Below, piece by piece: positions 1-8,135 of a DNA stretch of 35,209 nt. The stretch spans positions 1 through 35,209 of the forward strand of contig JAFMRC010000014.1 in the NCBI GenBank assembly GCA_017354375.1. Reading direction: 5' to 3'. The notes under the pieces are model-generated. The model was not told the origin of the DNA. It saw nothing but the letters and a program-made list of their open reading frames with translations, and ran no database searches. Position numbers and translations under genes: made by a program. The stretch is from Nocardiopsaceae bacterium. GTDB lineage: Bacteria; Actinomycetota; Actinomycetes; Streptosporangiales; Streptosporangiaceae. Every line of letters begins with the position of its first letter. Positions within the stretch are counted from its first letter, which is position 1.

Positions 1-303
1 CAGCCCGGCGCCGCCGGCCTCGCCGCCGCCGCCCCCGGCGGCGGCCTTCTTCTTCCGCCCGGCCCCCGCGGCGGGGACGGGCTCGATGAGGTCGTCCATC
101 GAGCAGTCCAGGATGTCCAGCAGAGCCATCAGGATCTTCAGGCTCAGCCGCTCGGGCCGGTCGGCCGCCAGCCGGTAGGCCTGCGAGGGCGACAAGCTGA
201 TGCCGCGGTCGCCCAGCGGCTTGAGCAGGTCCGTCGTGGAGAACATGCCGCGGGAGGCCATCACCTGCCGCAGGTGCCACTGGTAGTCCAGCTTCGCGGT
301 CAC
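1..303 (-). CDS. Small helix-turn-helix DNA-binding protein (3' end beyond window)
   Basis: Reading leftwards from a GTG at 303-301, the frame stays open to the window edge (101 residues visible). It begins VTAKLDYQWHLRQVMASRGM and has an HTH-like core with the segment LSPSQAYRLAADRPERLSLK followed by LMALLDILDCSMDDLIEP, as in XRE/Cro-type repressors. The tail is Lys-, Ala- and Gly-rich. The GTG overlaps the TGA of the upstream recombinase by 4 nt (GTGA), and GGGAGG lies just upstream, so the two are translationally coupled. From my knowledge of the family, small XRE-like proteins of this kind often accompany tyrosine recombinases in actinobacterial mobile elements; a role as repressor or directionality partner is inference. 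Confidence 0.75.
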   Translation of the reverse strand, partial: MTAKLDYQWHLRQVMASRGMFSTTDLLKPLGDRGISLSPSQAYRLAADRPERLSLKILMALLDILDCSMDDLIEPVPAAGAGRKKKAAAGGGGGEAGGAGL

Positions 304-1472
304 CGGCTTTCCCTCCCCTCGCGGCCGCCGGCCCTGAAGGCCGGGGCAAGCGCACGGCGCAGCGCCGTGTTCATGTAGTCGTCGCCGACATGGGTGTAGA
401 TCGCCGTCGAGCTGTCGCACTCGTGCCCGACCTGCTGCTGGATGAACCGGCGGTCGACGCCGTCTTCGGTGAGGTGGCTGACGTAGGAATGACGCGTCGA
501 ATGGGGAGTGAGGGACTCCGGCAGGCCAAGCGCGTCCCGGTAGGCGGTGAACCGGGCGTTGATCTCGGCGGGCTTGACCCGCCCGCCCCGCTCGGTCACC
601 CACAATGCCGGGTGGTCCCCGCAGCCGGACCGGGGCCGGATGTTCTCGGCGTAGTCGGCGACCGCCTCCACCGCCCAGCCCATCACCGAGGCGACGTTCC
701 GCCGCCGCGGCGGCTGGCCCTTCTTCGCCTTGCCGTAGCGCACGTTCAGCATGCCGTACCGGCCGAACTCCGGGGCCGACGGGTTACGGCCCCAGTCCGC
801 CAGGTCGAGCTTCGACGCCTCGGTGCGGCGCAGCCCCCAGCCGTACATGACCTTGAAGAGAGTCGCGTCCCGGTAGGCCGCCAGCGCGCCCTTCCGCTTC
901 CCCTTCACCGCCCGCTCGACCTGCTCGTCGGCGTAGTCGAGGAACCGCTGCATCTCCTCGCGGGTGAAGGGCCTGGCCTCCGGGTCGCCCTCGTAGCCGT
1001 TCAGGTGCGCGATGGTGTTCCACTCGTGGCAGATCGCGACCGGGTGCTGCCCGGGGCCGAACTCCTCCTCGCACGCCGCCGCCCAGCCGTACCTTCCGTC
1101 CGCGAGGTACTCGGTAAACTGCCGCAGCGTGCACTGGTAAGAGCGGATCGTCGACGGCGCCAGGTGCTCCTCGGCGATCAGGTGCACCGACCACTCGTCC
1201 ATCCGGGCCGGCGGCCACTGCCACGGATACTCGCCGGCGAACTCGCCGAACCGGCGCACCAGCCGGTCCCGCGGCGCGATCGTGTCCTCCCGCAGGCCCC
1301 TCGCTGCCTGCTGCGCCCGCCAGCCCCGCAGCATCGCCTCGAACATCGCGTCCTCCGGGCGCAGCTGCGCCACCCCGGAAACCAGCTCCAGGCACGCAGC
1401 GCCCGCCAGCTCTCCCCGTCCCACCTGACCCCCGAAACCCCCGAAACGGCCACCACCCGACGGAGGGATCAT
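300..1472 (-). CDS. Tyrosine-type site-specific recombinase/integrase
   Basis: Phage-integrase-fold recombinase of 390 residues. The N-terminal SAM-like core-binding domain spans about residues 42-125 and the catalytic domain about 165-370. The full catalytic set is visible: Arg215 in GLRRTE, Lys near 248-251, His324 and Arg327 in PHSTRHSY, His350 in VGHECDSS and the nucleophile Tyr359 in AIYTHV, so the enzyme looks intact. The first 40 residues are Gly-rich and unlike the family, so the true start may lie further in, close to the segment RPEDAMFEAML. The stop overlaps the downstream HTH gene by 4 nt. It is clearly distinct from the chromosomal XerC at 11960-13012. Probably the integration or transposition enzyme of an element extending off the left edge. 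Confidence 0.88.
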   Translation of the reverse strand: MIPPSGGGRFGGFGGQVGRGELAGAACLELVSGVAQLRPEDAMFEAMLRGWRAQQAARGLREDTIAPRDRLVRRFGEFAGEYPWQWPPARMDEWSVHLIAEEHLAPSTIRSYQCTLRQFTEYLADGRYGWAAACEEEFGPGQHPVAICHEWNTIAHLNGYEGDPEARPFTREEMQRFLDYADEQVERAVKGKRKGALAAYRDATLFKVMYGWGLRRTEASKLDLADWGRNPSAPEFGRYGMLNVRYGKAKKGQPPRRRNVASVMGWAVEAVADYAENIRPRSGCGDHPALWVTERGGRVKPAEINARFTAYRDALGLPESLTPHSTRHSYVSHLTEDGVDRRFIQQQVGHECDSSTAIYTHVGDDYMNTALRRALAPAFRAGGREGRESR

Positions 1473-1598
1473 GCATCCAACGGGCTACTCGCGCAACAAC
1501 TCAAGCCACATAGAGTAATCGTGTCGTGGCAATTGGGTTATTCAGGCTGCCTGCATAGCCGCTAATCCGGGCAAAGCTCGCCCGTCAGATGCAATTCC

Positions 1599-2030
1599 CG
1601 AGAGTTCGGGCAGTTCCGCGACCGCCTCGTCCAGATGGCCTCCAACCAGGGCCTCGCGGTGATCGCGGTCGACCCGGCATACACCTCCAAGTGGGGCGCG
1701 CAGCACTGGCTCGCCCCACTGCGGGAGCAGGACCAGGTCACCACGGGCCATCATGCGGCCGCGGTGGTGATCGGCAGGCGCGCGCACGGCCACCGGGCGC
1801 GGCGACGGGCAGGCGTGACACGACCGCGGCCAGCGGACCGCGGCGTGAGAGCTGCCCCCCGAGCACCCCGCGCCGGGCGCGTGACCAGGGACGGCGGGAC
1901 CCGGAAGGCCCAGCGGCAGCCGCCACGGCGGCGCAAGACCGCCACAGCCGACCGGGAGCATCCGCCCGACCAGGCAGCCCACGACCGTTCGGGGCCGCCG
2001 GCAGCGCAGGACTATCTCCTGCATGCTCGA
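1599..2030 (+). pseudogene. Truncated IS605/IS1341-type tnpB (C-terminal remnant)
   Basis: The frame is open from 1566, after a TAA, with no initiation region, and reads RDRLVQMASNQGLAVIAVDP then AYTSKWGAQHWL, followed by HAAAVVIGRRAHGHRARRR and a basic tail. This is the C-terminal RuvC/zinc-finger part of actinobacterial TnpB-like proteins. Everything before the RDRL segment is missing, including the first RuvC aspartate region. In relatives I know, the last segment reads HDAAS; here it is HHAAA, so the final acidic catalytic residue seems lost. Similarity fades after about 2030, and the frame runs on to 2348 without meaning. The 126 bp between the recombinase start and this remnant are comparatively AT-rich and hold nothing I recognise. 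Confidence 0.7.
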
Positions 2031-2085
2031 TTAGGAACGGTTAGCCATCGGGTTTACCCGCCAGTAAAAATCTCGTCACGGGCTC

Positions 2086-2116
2086 TTGACTTCGAACTGC
2101 GGCCTAGCCGTACTGT
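2086..2116 (+). promoter_or_regulatory. Putative promoter, leaderless transcript
   Basis: TTGACT at 2086-2091 matches a -35 box well, and TACTGT at 2111-2116 is a plausible -10. The spacer of 19 bp is a little long. The expected transcription start falls on or next to the ATG at 2123, and there is no Shine-Dalgarno sequence before that ATG, so the first gene of the operon is probably translated from a leaderless mRNA. Confidence 0.45.
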
Positions 2117-2122
2117 TGAGTT

Positions 2123-3031
2123 ATGCTCAATAAGACGCTGGCGACCGCGGAGGCTCCGCCGGCCGGAACCGCGGAACCCGGGCCGGTCGCGCTGCAGCCG
2201 CGCGACGTCCGCTTCGACTGGTCCGGCCTGCCGCTGCGCTGGATCCCCGGCGAACCGCAGGCGAGCCACCTCCTCAGCGTGCTGCACCTGCTGCTTCCCG
2301 AAGGCGAGCGCTGGTTCGTCTCGACGTTCAAGAGGGCGCTCCCGCTGATCACCGACGCCGCCCTGCGCGAGGACGTGATCGGCTTCATCGGGCAAGAGGC
2401 GATCCACGCCGAGGCCCACCAGGGCGTGCTCGACTACTACGCCAGCGCTGGCGTCGATACCACGGGCTACATCCGCCAGGTCGAATGGCTGTTCCGGCGG
2501 ATCCTGGCCCCCCGGCCCGACCTGACGCCAGCGGGCCAGCGCGAGCTGCTCATCGAGCAAGTCGGGATCGTGGCCGCCGCCGAGCACTTCACCGCGATGA
2601 TGGGCGCGTGGGTGCTGGACGCCACCGCCCTCGACGAGGTCGACCTCGATCCGCGCATGCTCGACCTGCTGCGCTGGCACGGCTCGGAGGAGGTCGAGCA
2701 CCGCCACGTCGCGTTCGACCTGATGACCCATCTCGATCCCAGCTACATCCGGCGCGTCCGATCGCTGCTCCTGGTGGCTCCGATCCTCGCCATCATGTGG
2801 GCACGGGGAGGCAAGTACTTCGCGGCGGCCGACGAGAACCAGGACTTCCGGCTGACCTGGCGCACCTACTTCGACGCGGCGCGGCGCGGCCTGCTGCCCA
2901 CGCCCGGCGCGTTCGCCAGGTGCACGCTGCGGTGGTTCAAGCGCGGCTACCACCCGTCACAGGACTACTCGACCGCGAAGTGCGTCGCCTACCTGGGATC
3001 CTCCCCCGCCGCCCGGGCTGCGGCCCGCTGA
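2123..3031 (+). CDS. Predicted metal-dependent hydrolase, PF10118/COG3687-like
   Basis: 302 residues. It has the conserved acidic and histidine pairs of this family: GEPQASHLLSVL near 43, a Glu pair near 60-62, QEAIHAEAH (Glu92, His95) in the middle, AAAEHF (Glu154, His155), and SEEVEHRHVAFD (Glu189-His195) in the second half. Spaced ExxH motifs on predicted helices suggest a dinuclear metal site. The family label hydrolase is a prediction and the substrate is unknown. A single hydrophobic stretch near 213-225 (LLLVAPILAIMW) could touch membrane. Its stop overlaps the next start by 1 nt (TGATG), placing it in an operon with an electron-transfer reductase. That pairing makes a di-iron oxidase or desaturase-like role worth considering, but this is inference. 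Confidence 0.82.
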   Translation: MLNKTLATAEAPPAGTAEPGPVALQPRDVRFDWSGLPLRWIPGEPQASHLLSVLHLLLPEGERWFVSTFKRALPLITDAALREDVIGFIGQEAIHAEAHQGVLDYYASAGVDTTGYIRQVEWLFRRILAPRPDLTPAGQRELLIEQVGIVAAAEHFTAMMGAWVLDATALDEVDLDPRMLDLLRWHGSEEVEHRHVAFDLMTHLDPSYIRRVRSLLLVAPILAIMWARGGKYFAAADENQDFRLTWRTYFDAARRGLLPTPGAFARCTLRWFKRGYHPSQDYSTAKCVAYLGSSPAARAAAR

Positions 3032-4287
3032 TGCCGGCGGGCACCGGGACCACCGCGCCCGGCGGGACGGACGAGACAGGTCGGCATCAACCACCAGCAC
3101 GTTGTGACCGCACCGTGCCCGGCGGGACGGGCGAGGCCCCGCTGGGCACGACCCGGCCGGACGGGATCCGGCCGCCGGCGTCGCAAGCGCCCCCGGCGTT
3201 GTCCGGCGCCCCTGGTCGCCCCGACCGGCTCATGCGCAACCTGACCATATTCGTCGACAGTTTCGTGCGCCTGCGGGGCAGGGCGCGGGAGGCTCTCGGG
3301 CGTGCCGAGCCCCGGCCGCCGCAGCCGGGGCTGCCACAGTGGCGCAAGCTGGTCGTGACCGACCGCGCCGAGGAGGCCGACGGGGTGGTGTCGCTGCGGC
3401 TGGCGGCGCCCAGCGGCGGCCCGCTGAAGCCCTGGCAACCCGGGGCGCACCTCCAGCTAGAACTGCCGTCCGGGAAGATCAGGCACTACTCGCTGAACGG
3501 CGACCCCGCGGACCGGGCCTGCTACCGGGTCGCCGTCCGGCGGATCATCGACGGCGGCGGGGGATCGTCGGAGGTCCACGACGCCGTGACCCAGGGCACG
3601 GTGCTGCGCGTCGCCGGGCCAGCCAACGCGTTCCCGTTCGCCGCGGACCCGGCGGTCCTGCTCATCGCGGGGGGCATCGGGATCACGCCGATCCTGCCGA
3701 TGGCCCGGAAGGCCGCGGCGCTCGGGCTGGACTGGCGGCTGGTCTACGCAGGCCGCAGCCGCGCCACTATGCCGTTCCTGGACGAGGTCCGCGCGCTGCC
3801 CTCGGCCCGGTCGCGGGTAGCGATCCTGGCCGACGACGAGACCGGGGTGCCGGACGCCGCGGACCTGATCGGCCGGGCGCCGACCGGGGCCGCGGTGTAC
3901 GCGTGCGGCCCGCCGCCGATGCTGGCCGGGGTGCGCGACGCCGTCAACGCGGCCATCGACGCCGGAAGGCTCCGCGCTCTCCACTTCGAGCGGTTCACCG
4001 CGCCGCCGGTCACCGATGGCCATCCGTTCGAGGTGGAGCTGGCCCGCAGCGGGACGGTGCTGCCGGTGCCCGCGGACCGGTCGGTCCTGGACGTGCTCCG
4101 CGCGCACGACCCGGCCACGCCGTACTCCTGCCAGCAGGGGTTCTGCGGAACCTGCGCCCAGCGCGTGCTGCGCGGCACGGTCGACCATCGCGACCAGCGA
4201 CTGACCGGCGACGAGCGCGCCGCGGGCGACATGCTCGTCTGCGTCTCCCGGGCGCCGGAATCCGAACGGCTGGTGCTCGACCTGTGA
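3031..4287 (+). CDS. VanB/PDR-type flavin and 2Fe-2S oxidoreductase
   Basis: Electron-transfer protein of the phthalate dioxygenase reductase/vanillate demethylase reductase type. Order: flavin domain with RHYSLNG, NAD(P)H domain with GGIGITPILPM and YACGPPPML, then a C-terminal plant-type ferredoxin domain with the cluster ligands in SCQQGFCGTC and a fourth Cys in MLVCVSRA. The ATG at 3031 overlaps the upstream TGA by 1 nt; from there the first 67 residues are a Pro-, Gly- and Thr-rich stretch with two similar PGGT segments. Homologues begin nearer Met68 (ATG at 3232, MRNLTIFVDS), so 3232 is a serious alternative start. Neither ATG has a clear ribosome binding site. It likely passes electrons from NAD(P)H to a partner oxygenase; the metal protein immediately upstream is the obvious candidate. 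Confidence 0.88.
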   Translation: MPAGTGTTAPGGTDETGRHQPPARCDRTVPGGTGEAPLGTTRPDGIRPPASQAPPALSGAPGRPDRLMRNLTIFVDSFVRLRGRAREALGRAEPRPPQPGLPQWRKLVVTDRAEEADGVVSLRLAAPSGGPLKPWQPGAHLQLELPSGKIRHYSLNGDPADRACYRVAVRRIIDGGGGSSEVHDAVTQGTVLRVAGPANAFPFAADPAVLLIAGGIGITPILPMARKAAALGLDWRLVYAGRSRATMPFLDEVRALPSARSRVAILADDETGVPDAADLIGRAPTGAAVYACGPPPMLAGVRDAVNAAIDAGRLRALHFERFTAPPVTDGHPFEVELARSGTVLPVPADRSVLDVLRAHDPATPYSCQQGFCGTCAQRVLRGTVDHRDQRLTGDERAAGDMLVCVSRAPESERLVLDL

Positions 4288-5210
4288 CGCGACCGCCAGC
4301 ACCCGGTACCGCCGACTTCGCGCCGGGCGCCGGGCCGGAATACGTCGCGGCGCCGGACGGCGTCCCGATCGCCGTCTATACCGACGGCGATCGGTCGCGG
4401 CCGCCCGTGCTGCTCGTGCACGGCTTCCCCGACACCCACCGGGCCTGGGACGCCGTCGCGGCGGCGCTCGCCACCGACCACTACGTCGTCCGCTACGACG
4501 TGCGGGGGGCCGGCGCGTCCGGCCGCCCCGCCAGCCTGGCCGGGTACCACCTGGACCGGCTCGCCGATGACCTGTTCGCGGTCGCGGACGCCGTCAGCCC
4601 CGGCCGCCCGGTACACCTGGCCGGGCACGACTGGGGCTCCATTCAGGCCTGGCACGCGGCCACCGACCCGCGAGCGGCGATGAGGATCGCCTCGTACACC
4701 ACCATTTCCGGGCCATGCCTGGACCACGTGGGGTTCTGGTTCCGCGACCGCCTCACCCGCAGGTCACCGCGCGACCTGGCGTCGCTCGGGCTGCAGTCCG
4801 CGCTCTCCTGGTACGTATGGGTTTTCCAGGTCCCGATGCTGCCGCCTCTGGCCTGGCGGCTCGGCCTCGCCCGCGCCTGGCCGGGCCTGCTGCGCCTGCT
4901 TGAGGGCGTCACCCCGCGCGACGGGCTCCCCGCGGCCACCCTGGCCGCCGACGCCGCGCACGGCATCGGGCTGTACCGGGCGAACATGCGGCAGCGGCTG
5001 CTGCACCCGTCCGAGCGGCACGCCCTGGTCCCCGTCCAGCTGATCACCGTCACCGGCGACCATTACGTCAGCCCCGCGCTGGCCGGATCCGACCTGGACC
5101 GCTGGGCTTCGGACCTGACCCGGCGGACGATACCCGGTACCCACTGGTCCATCCTGGAAGGGACACCGGTGGCGGAGGCGATCCGCGAGTTCGCCGGCCG
5201 GCAAGCCTGA
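4284..5210 (+). CDS. Alpha/beta hydrolase, EphD-like (epoxide hydrolase/dehalogenase type)
   Basis: 308 residues with the complete alpha/beta-hydrolase fold signature: the oxyanion segment LLVHGFPDTHRAWD near 43-56, nucleophile elbow HLAGHDWGS with Asp116 as nucleophile, acid residue in TVTGDHYVSP (Asp259) and catalytic His287 in GTHWS. An Asp nucleophile in HDWG points to epoxide hydrolases and haloalkane dehalogenases rather than esterases. It resembles the N-terminal half of mycobacterial EphD but lacks the C-terminal short-chain dehydrogenase domain. The GTG start overlaps the reductase TGA by 4 nt (GTGA), so it is the third gene of the operon. An epoxide or other strained product made by the partner enzymes would be a logical substrate; that is inference. 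Confidence 0.85.
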   Translation: MTRPPAPGTADFAPGAGPEYVAAPDGVPIAVYTDGDRSRPPVLLVHGFPDTHRAWDAVAAALATDHYVVRYDVRGAGASGRPASLAGYHLDRLADDLFAVADAVSPGRPVHLAGHDWGSIQAWHAATDPRAAMRIASYTTISGPCLDHVGFWFRDRLTRRSPRDLASLGLQSALSWYVWVFQVPMLPPLAWRLGLARAWPGLLRLLEGVTPRDGLPAATLAADAAHGIGLYRANMRQRLLHPSERHALVPVQLITVTGDHYVSPALAGSDLDRWASDLTRRTIPGTHWSILEGTPVAEAIREFAGRQA

Positions 5211-5384
5211 AAGCCGGTACCGCGGTGGCGTGGTGACGCCTGGGGTAAGAACTGGTAACAGATGATCCGCGCAGGGGGGCGCTTCCATAAGCCGTACTAT
5301 CATGCACTGCACATTCGTGATAAATGGCTCCGGCGAAGCGACGACATGCGGTGACCCGGGCTCAGCACAACAGAGAGGTATTTA

Positions 5385-7103
5385 GTGGCTACCACTGTCC
5401 ATAGCGAGGGACGGCAGCTCCACCGCGGAGTCGGAGTCATCGGCCTCACCTTCTTCGCGCTCGGGAGCGTCATCGGCTCCGGGTGGCTTTTCGGCGCCAG
5501 GAACGCCGCGAGCGTGGCCGGGCCCGCGTCCATCATTTCCTGGCCGCTCGCCGGCGTCATGATCCTGGTGATCATCCTTAGCTTCGCGGAGCTGTCGCCG
5601 GCCTACCCGGTCGCGGGAGGCATGTACCGGCTGGCTCACTACTCCTACGGCGGCCTGGGCGGCTTCGTCATGGGCTGGGTCAGCTGGCTGTTCTCCATGT
5701 CGCTGATCGCCATCGAGGTCGAGGCCGCGTTGACGTACCTATCCGGGTTGCACGGCCTGACCTGGCTGGTAGACGCCAACGGCGACCTCACCGTGCCCGG
5801 GGGATTCCTGATCGCGGTCGGGCTCGCCCTGGTGTTCGCGCTGATCAACATGTACGGCGTGAAGCTGTTCGCGGAGAGCAACACCATCGTCGTGTGGTGG
5901 AAGATCGCGATCCCGGTCCTCACCATCATCGCGCTCCTGTTCTCGCTGAAGGGCAGCAACTTCACCGCGGCCGGCGGCTTCCTGCCCAAGGCCACGTCCG
6001 ATTTCGGCGGGGTGAAGGGCATCTTCCTCGCCCTCCCGCTCGCGGTGGTGTTCTCGGAGATCGGCTTCGACTCGGCCATCCAGATGGCCGGCGAGGCCCG
6101 CAATCCCAAGAAGGACCTGATCCGGGCCGTGATCTGGTCCACGGTCATCGGCGTGATCGTCTACACCCTGCTCCAGGTCGTGTTCATCGGCGCGATGCCG
6201 GCCAAGTACCTGCACGCGGGCTGGGCCGGGATGGCGACGGTCTTCGTCAAGAACATCCACGGCCCGTACGTCATCATGGCCTCGGTCGCCGGCCTGGCCT
6301 GGCTGACGTACCTGCTCTACGTCGACGCCGCCGTATCGCCGTCGGGCACCGGCTTCATCTACACCGGGACGCAGGCCCGTCTGCTGTACGGCATGGGCAA
6401 GGAGGGCTACCTCCCGCCCGGGACGCAGAAGCTGAACTCCAACGGCGTCCCGTGGATCAGCGTGCTGGTCGGCTGGGCCGGCTCGGTGCTGCTGTTCCTC
6501 CCGTTCCCGAGCTGGAGTTCCCTGGTCGGGGCCATTACCAGCGTCGCGGTGATCTCCTACTGCGCCGGCCCGGCCGCGCTCAACCACTTCCGCAAGGTCG
6601 ACCCGGACCGGGAGCGGGGCTGGCGGGTTCCGGCTCCGAAGGTGATCGCGCCGCTCGGTTTCATCTTCGGCACGCTCATGGTCTACTGGACCGGCTGGGG
6701 CGTCATGTGGCGAGTGGACGGCGCCATCATCCTCGGACTGCTGATCATGGGCGGCTACTACTTCGCCCGGCCGAAGGACGCACGGCCCCACCTGGATGTC
6801 AAGCACTCGTCCTGGATCTGGATCTGGCTGGTCGGGCTCAACCTCTTCGCCCTGTTCGGCGCCTTCAACGGCTGGCCGGACAGCCCGACGCCGGAGCAGC
6901 TGGACTCCTGGTACCACCCGGTGAACGGCCTGCTGAAGTTCCCGTACGACACCATCTGGGTGGCCATCTTCGCCATCCTGATCTACTACTTCGCCCAGGC
7001 CACCGCGCTTCCGGCCGAAAAGACCCGTGAGTACATCGCGGGGGACGCCGAGGAGGCCAAGGTGACCGTCGGCACCGGCGATGTGGCCGAGACGGTGAGC
7101 TAA
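5385..7103 (+). CDS. APC-family amino acid permease
   Basis: 572-residue membrane protein with about twelve to fourteen hydrophobic segments. The first helix carries the APC substrate-binding motif in LTFFALGSVIGSGWLFG (residues 20-36), and FAELSPAYPVAGG (from about 66) is the second family signature; FSEIGFDSAIQMAGEARNP is the conserved helix-6 region. It is most like aspartate/proton symporters (YveA type) and generic actinobacterial APC permeases; the substrate cannot be read from sequence. The GTG start at 5385 is supported by GAGAGG at 5373-5378. The 174 bp upstream hold no recognisable gene. It is followed by a strong hairpin at 7139-7165 and converges on cdsA. Confidence 0.9.
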   Translation: MATTVHSEGRQLHRGVGVIGLTFFALGSVIGSGWLFGARNAASVAGPASIISWPLAGVMILVIILSFAELSPAYPVAGGMYRLAHYSYGGLGGFVMGWVSWLFSMSLIAIEVEAALTYLSGLHGLTWLVDANGDLTVPGGFLIAVGLALVFALINMYGVKLFAESNTIVVWWKIAIPVLTIIALLFSLKGSNFTAAGGFLPKATSDFGGVKGIFLALPLAVVFSEIGFDSAIQMAGEARNPKKDLIRAVIWSTVIGVIVYTLLQVVFIGAMPAKYLHAGWAGMATVFVKNIHGPYVIMASVAGLAWLTYLLYVDAAVSPSGTGFIYTGTQARLLYGMGKEGYLPPGTQKLNSNGVPWISVLVGWAGSVLLFLPFPSWSSLVGAITSVAVISYCAGPAALNHFRKVDPDRERGWRVPAPKVIAPLGFIFGTLMVYWTGWGVMWRVDGAIILGLLIMGGYYFARPKDARPHLDVKHSSWIWIWLVGLNLFALFGAFNGWPDSPTPEQLDSWYHPVNGLLKFPYDTIWVAIFAILIYYFAQATALPAEKTREYIAGDAEEAKVTVGTGDVAETVS

Positions 7104-7138
7104 GAGGCGGGGGGCTGACAAGTCCCGCGTCGTTCGCT

Positions 7139-7165
7139 GTGGCCGGGTCACCGGGACCCGGCCAC
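7139..7165. terminator. Bidirectional hairpin terminator between permease and cdsA
   Basis: Perfect 11-bp stem GTGGCCGGGTC / GACCCGGCCAC with a 5-nt loop, 35 bp after the permease stop and before the convergent cdsA stop. It has no T-run, as is usual in GC-rich actinobacteria. Confidence 0.75.
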
Positions 7166-7193
7166 CGGCATGACGGGGCGGGAAGCTGGCGCT

Positions 7194-7226
7194 GGGCAGG
7201 CGCCACTATCCGTTCGGCATAAAAGG
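7194..7226 (+). repeat. Dispersed ATCCGTTCGG repeat, copy A
   Basis: Contains GGGCAGGCGCCAC, then a variable base, then ATCCGTTCGG and CATAAAAGG. The first 24 positions match the copy at 30348-30371 with only one difference, and the last part matches the minus-strand copy at 21457-21491. It ends 3 bp from the cdsA stop codon. Confidence 0.7.
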
Positions 7227-7229
7227 TCT

Positions 7230-8135
7230 TCATGGTTTGAGGAAAAGGGATAGGAGCAGCCAGACCACCGGGGCGCACAGCAGCAGGGAATCGAGCCGGT
7301 CGAGGATGCCGCCGTGGCCGGGAAGCAGGGATCCCATGTCCTTGATGTCCAGGTCGCGCTTGATCATCGACTCGGCGAGGTCCCCGACGACCGCCGCCGC
7401 CAGGGCCGCGGCTCCGGTGACGACCCCCTGCCACCAGTAGCCATGCAGCAGCGCGGGAAGCAAGATGGCGCCCGCCGCGACGGTGGCGAGGGCGGAGCCG
7501 ACGAGGCCCTCCCACGTCTTCTTCGGGCTGATGACCGGGGCCATCTTGTGGCCGCCGCCGCGGGCCAGCGTGATGCCCGCGAAGTACCCGCCGATGTCGC
7601 TGCAGACCGTCAGGACGATGAATGCGAGAACCCGCCTGCCGCCGTCGCCCGCGGCGAGCATCGCGGACACCGTCGAGCCGAGGAGCGGGATGTACGCGGC
7701 GGCCAGGATCCCCGCGCTGACGTCCCTGACATAGCCTTCCGTGCCGCCCGGCATGCGCCAGGCCAGGACGGCGACGACCGTGACGGCGAAGGCAGCCGCC
7801 ACCGCGCCGCCCGCCGCCCAGTACCCGGCGGTCAGCATGGCCGCGCCGCCGAGCCCGACCGGGATGAGCGGGATCCGGATGCCCCGGGTCCGCAGCGCCG
7901 TGTCGAGCTCCTTCAGCGCCACGGCGAGCGCCGCGCCCATGTAGAGCAGGAATGTCGCCTTGACGGTCAGCAGGGTGAGCAGGGCGACGCCGCCGAGGAC
8001 CACGCCGACGCCGACCGCCGCGGGCAGGTTCCGCCCGGTCCTGATGCCCTTGGGCTGGGTGTCCTCAGGAACTGTGCCGTCCGGAGCCGGGCCGTCGGAA
8101 ACCGGGCCATCCGGAGTTGTGCCGGTGGTTCTCAC
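7230..8135 (-). CDS. cdsA: Phosphatidate cytidylyltransferase
   Basis: Makes CDP-diacylglycerol from phosphatidate and CTP in the membrane for phospholipid synthesis. 301 residues: a Pro- and Gly-rich N-terminal tail of about 35 residues, then roughly eight hydrophobic segments. The family signature is complete near the C-terminus ([13 protein letters not shown] then [14 protein letters not shown]), with the earlier SDIGGYFAG and ISPKKTWEG motifs. The GTG start overlaps the frr stop by 4 nt (GTGA); GGAGG sits only 1 nt before it, so re-initiation by ribosomes finishing frr is likely. It is the last gene of the rpsB-tsf-pyrH-frr-cdsA run. The rlmN gene often found next in actinobacteria is absent; the permease follows on the other strand. 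Confidence 0.96.
   Translation of the reverse strand: MRTTGTTPDGPVSDGPAPDGTVPEDTQPKGIRTGRNLPAAVGVGVVLGGVALLTLLTVKATFLLYMGAALAVALKELDTALRTRGIRIPLIPVGLGGAAMLTAGYWAAGGAVAAAFAVTVVAVLAWRMPGGTEGYVRDVSAGILAAAYIPLLGSTVSAMLAAGDGGRRVLAFIVLTVCSDIGGYFAGITLARGGGHKMAPVISPKKTWEGLVGSALATVAAGAILLPALLHGYWWQGVVTGAAALAAAVVGDLAESMIKRDLDIKDMGSLLPGHGGILDRLDSLLLCAPVVWLLLSLFLKP

Noticed and set aside
300-1472. A second xerC/xerD gene
   Set aside because: Sequence and length differ from Xer proteins, it is coupled to an HTH gene and lies beside a transposase remnant; a mobile-element recombinase fits better.
4020-4034. Further copy of the dispersed repeat (CCATCCGTTCGAGG)
   Set aside because: Matches only nine positions of the core, lies mid-gene in conserved coding sequence and shares no flanks.
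3339-4280. Frame overlapping the reductase before the EphD-like hydrolase
   Set aside because: The upstream part of this long frame is Arg/Gly/Ala shadow sequence; the real gene begins at the coupled GTG at 4284.
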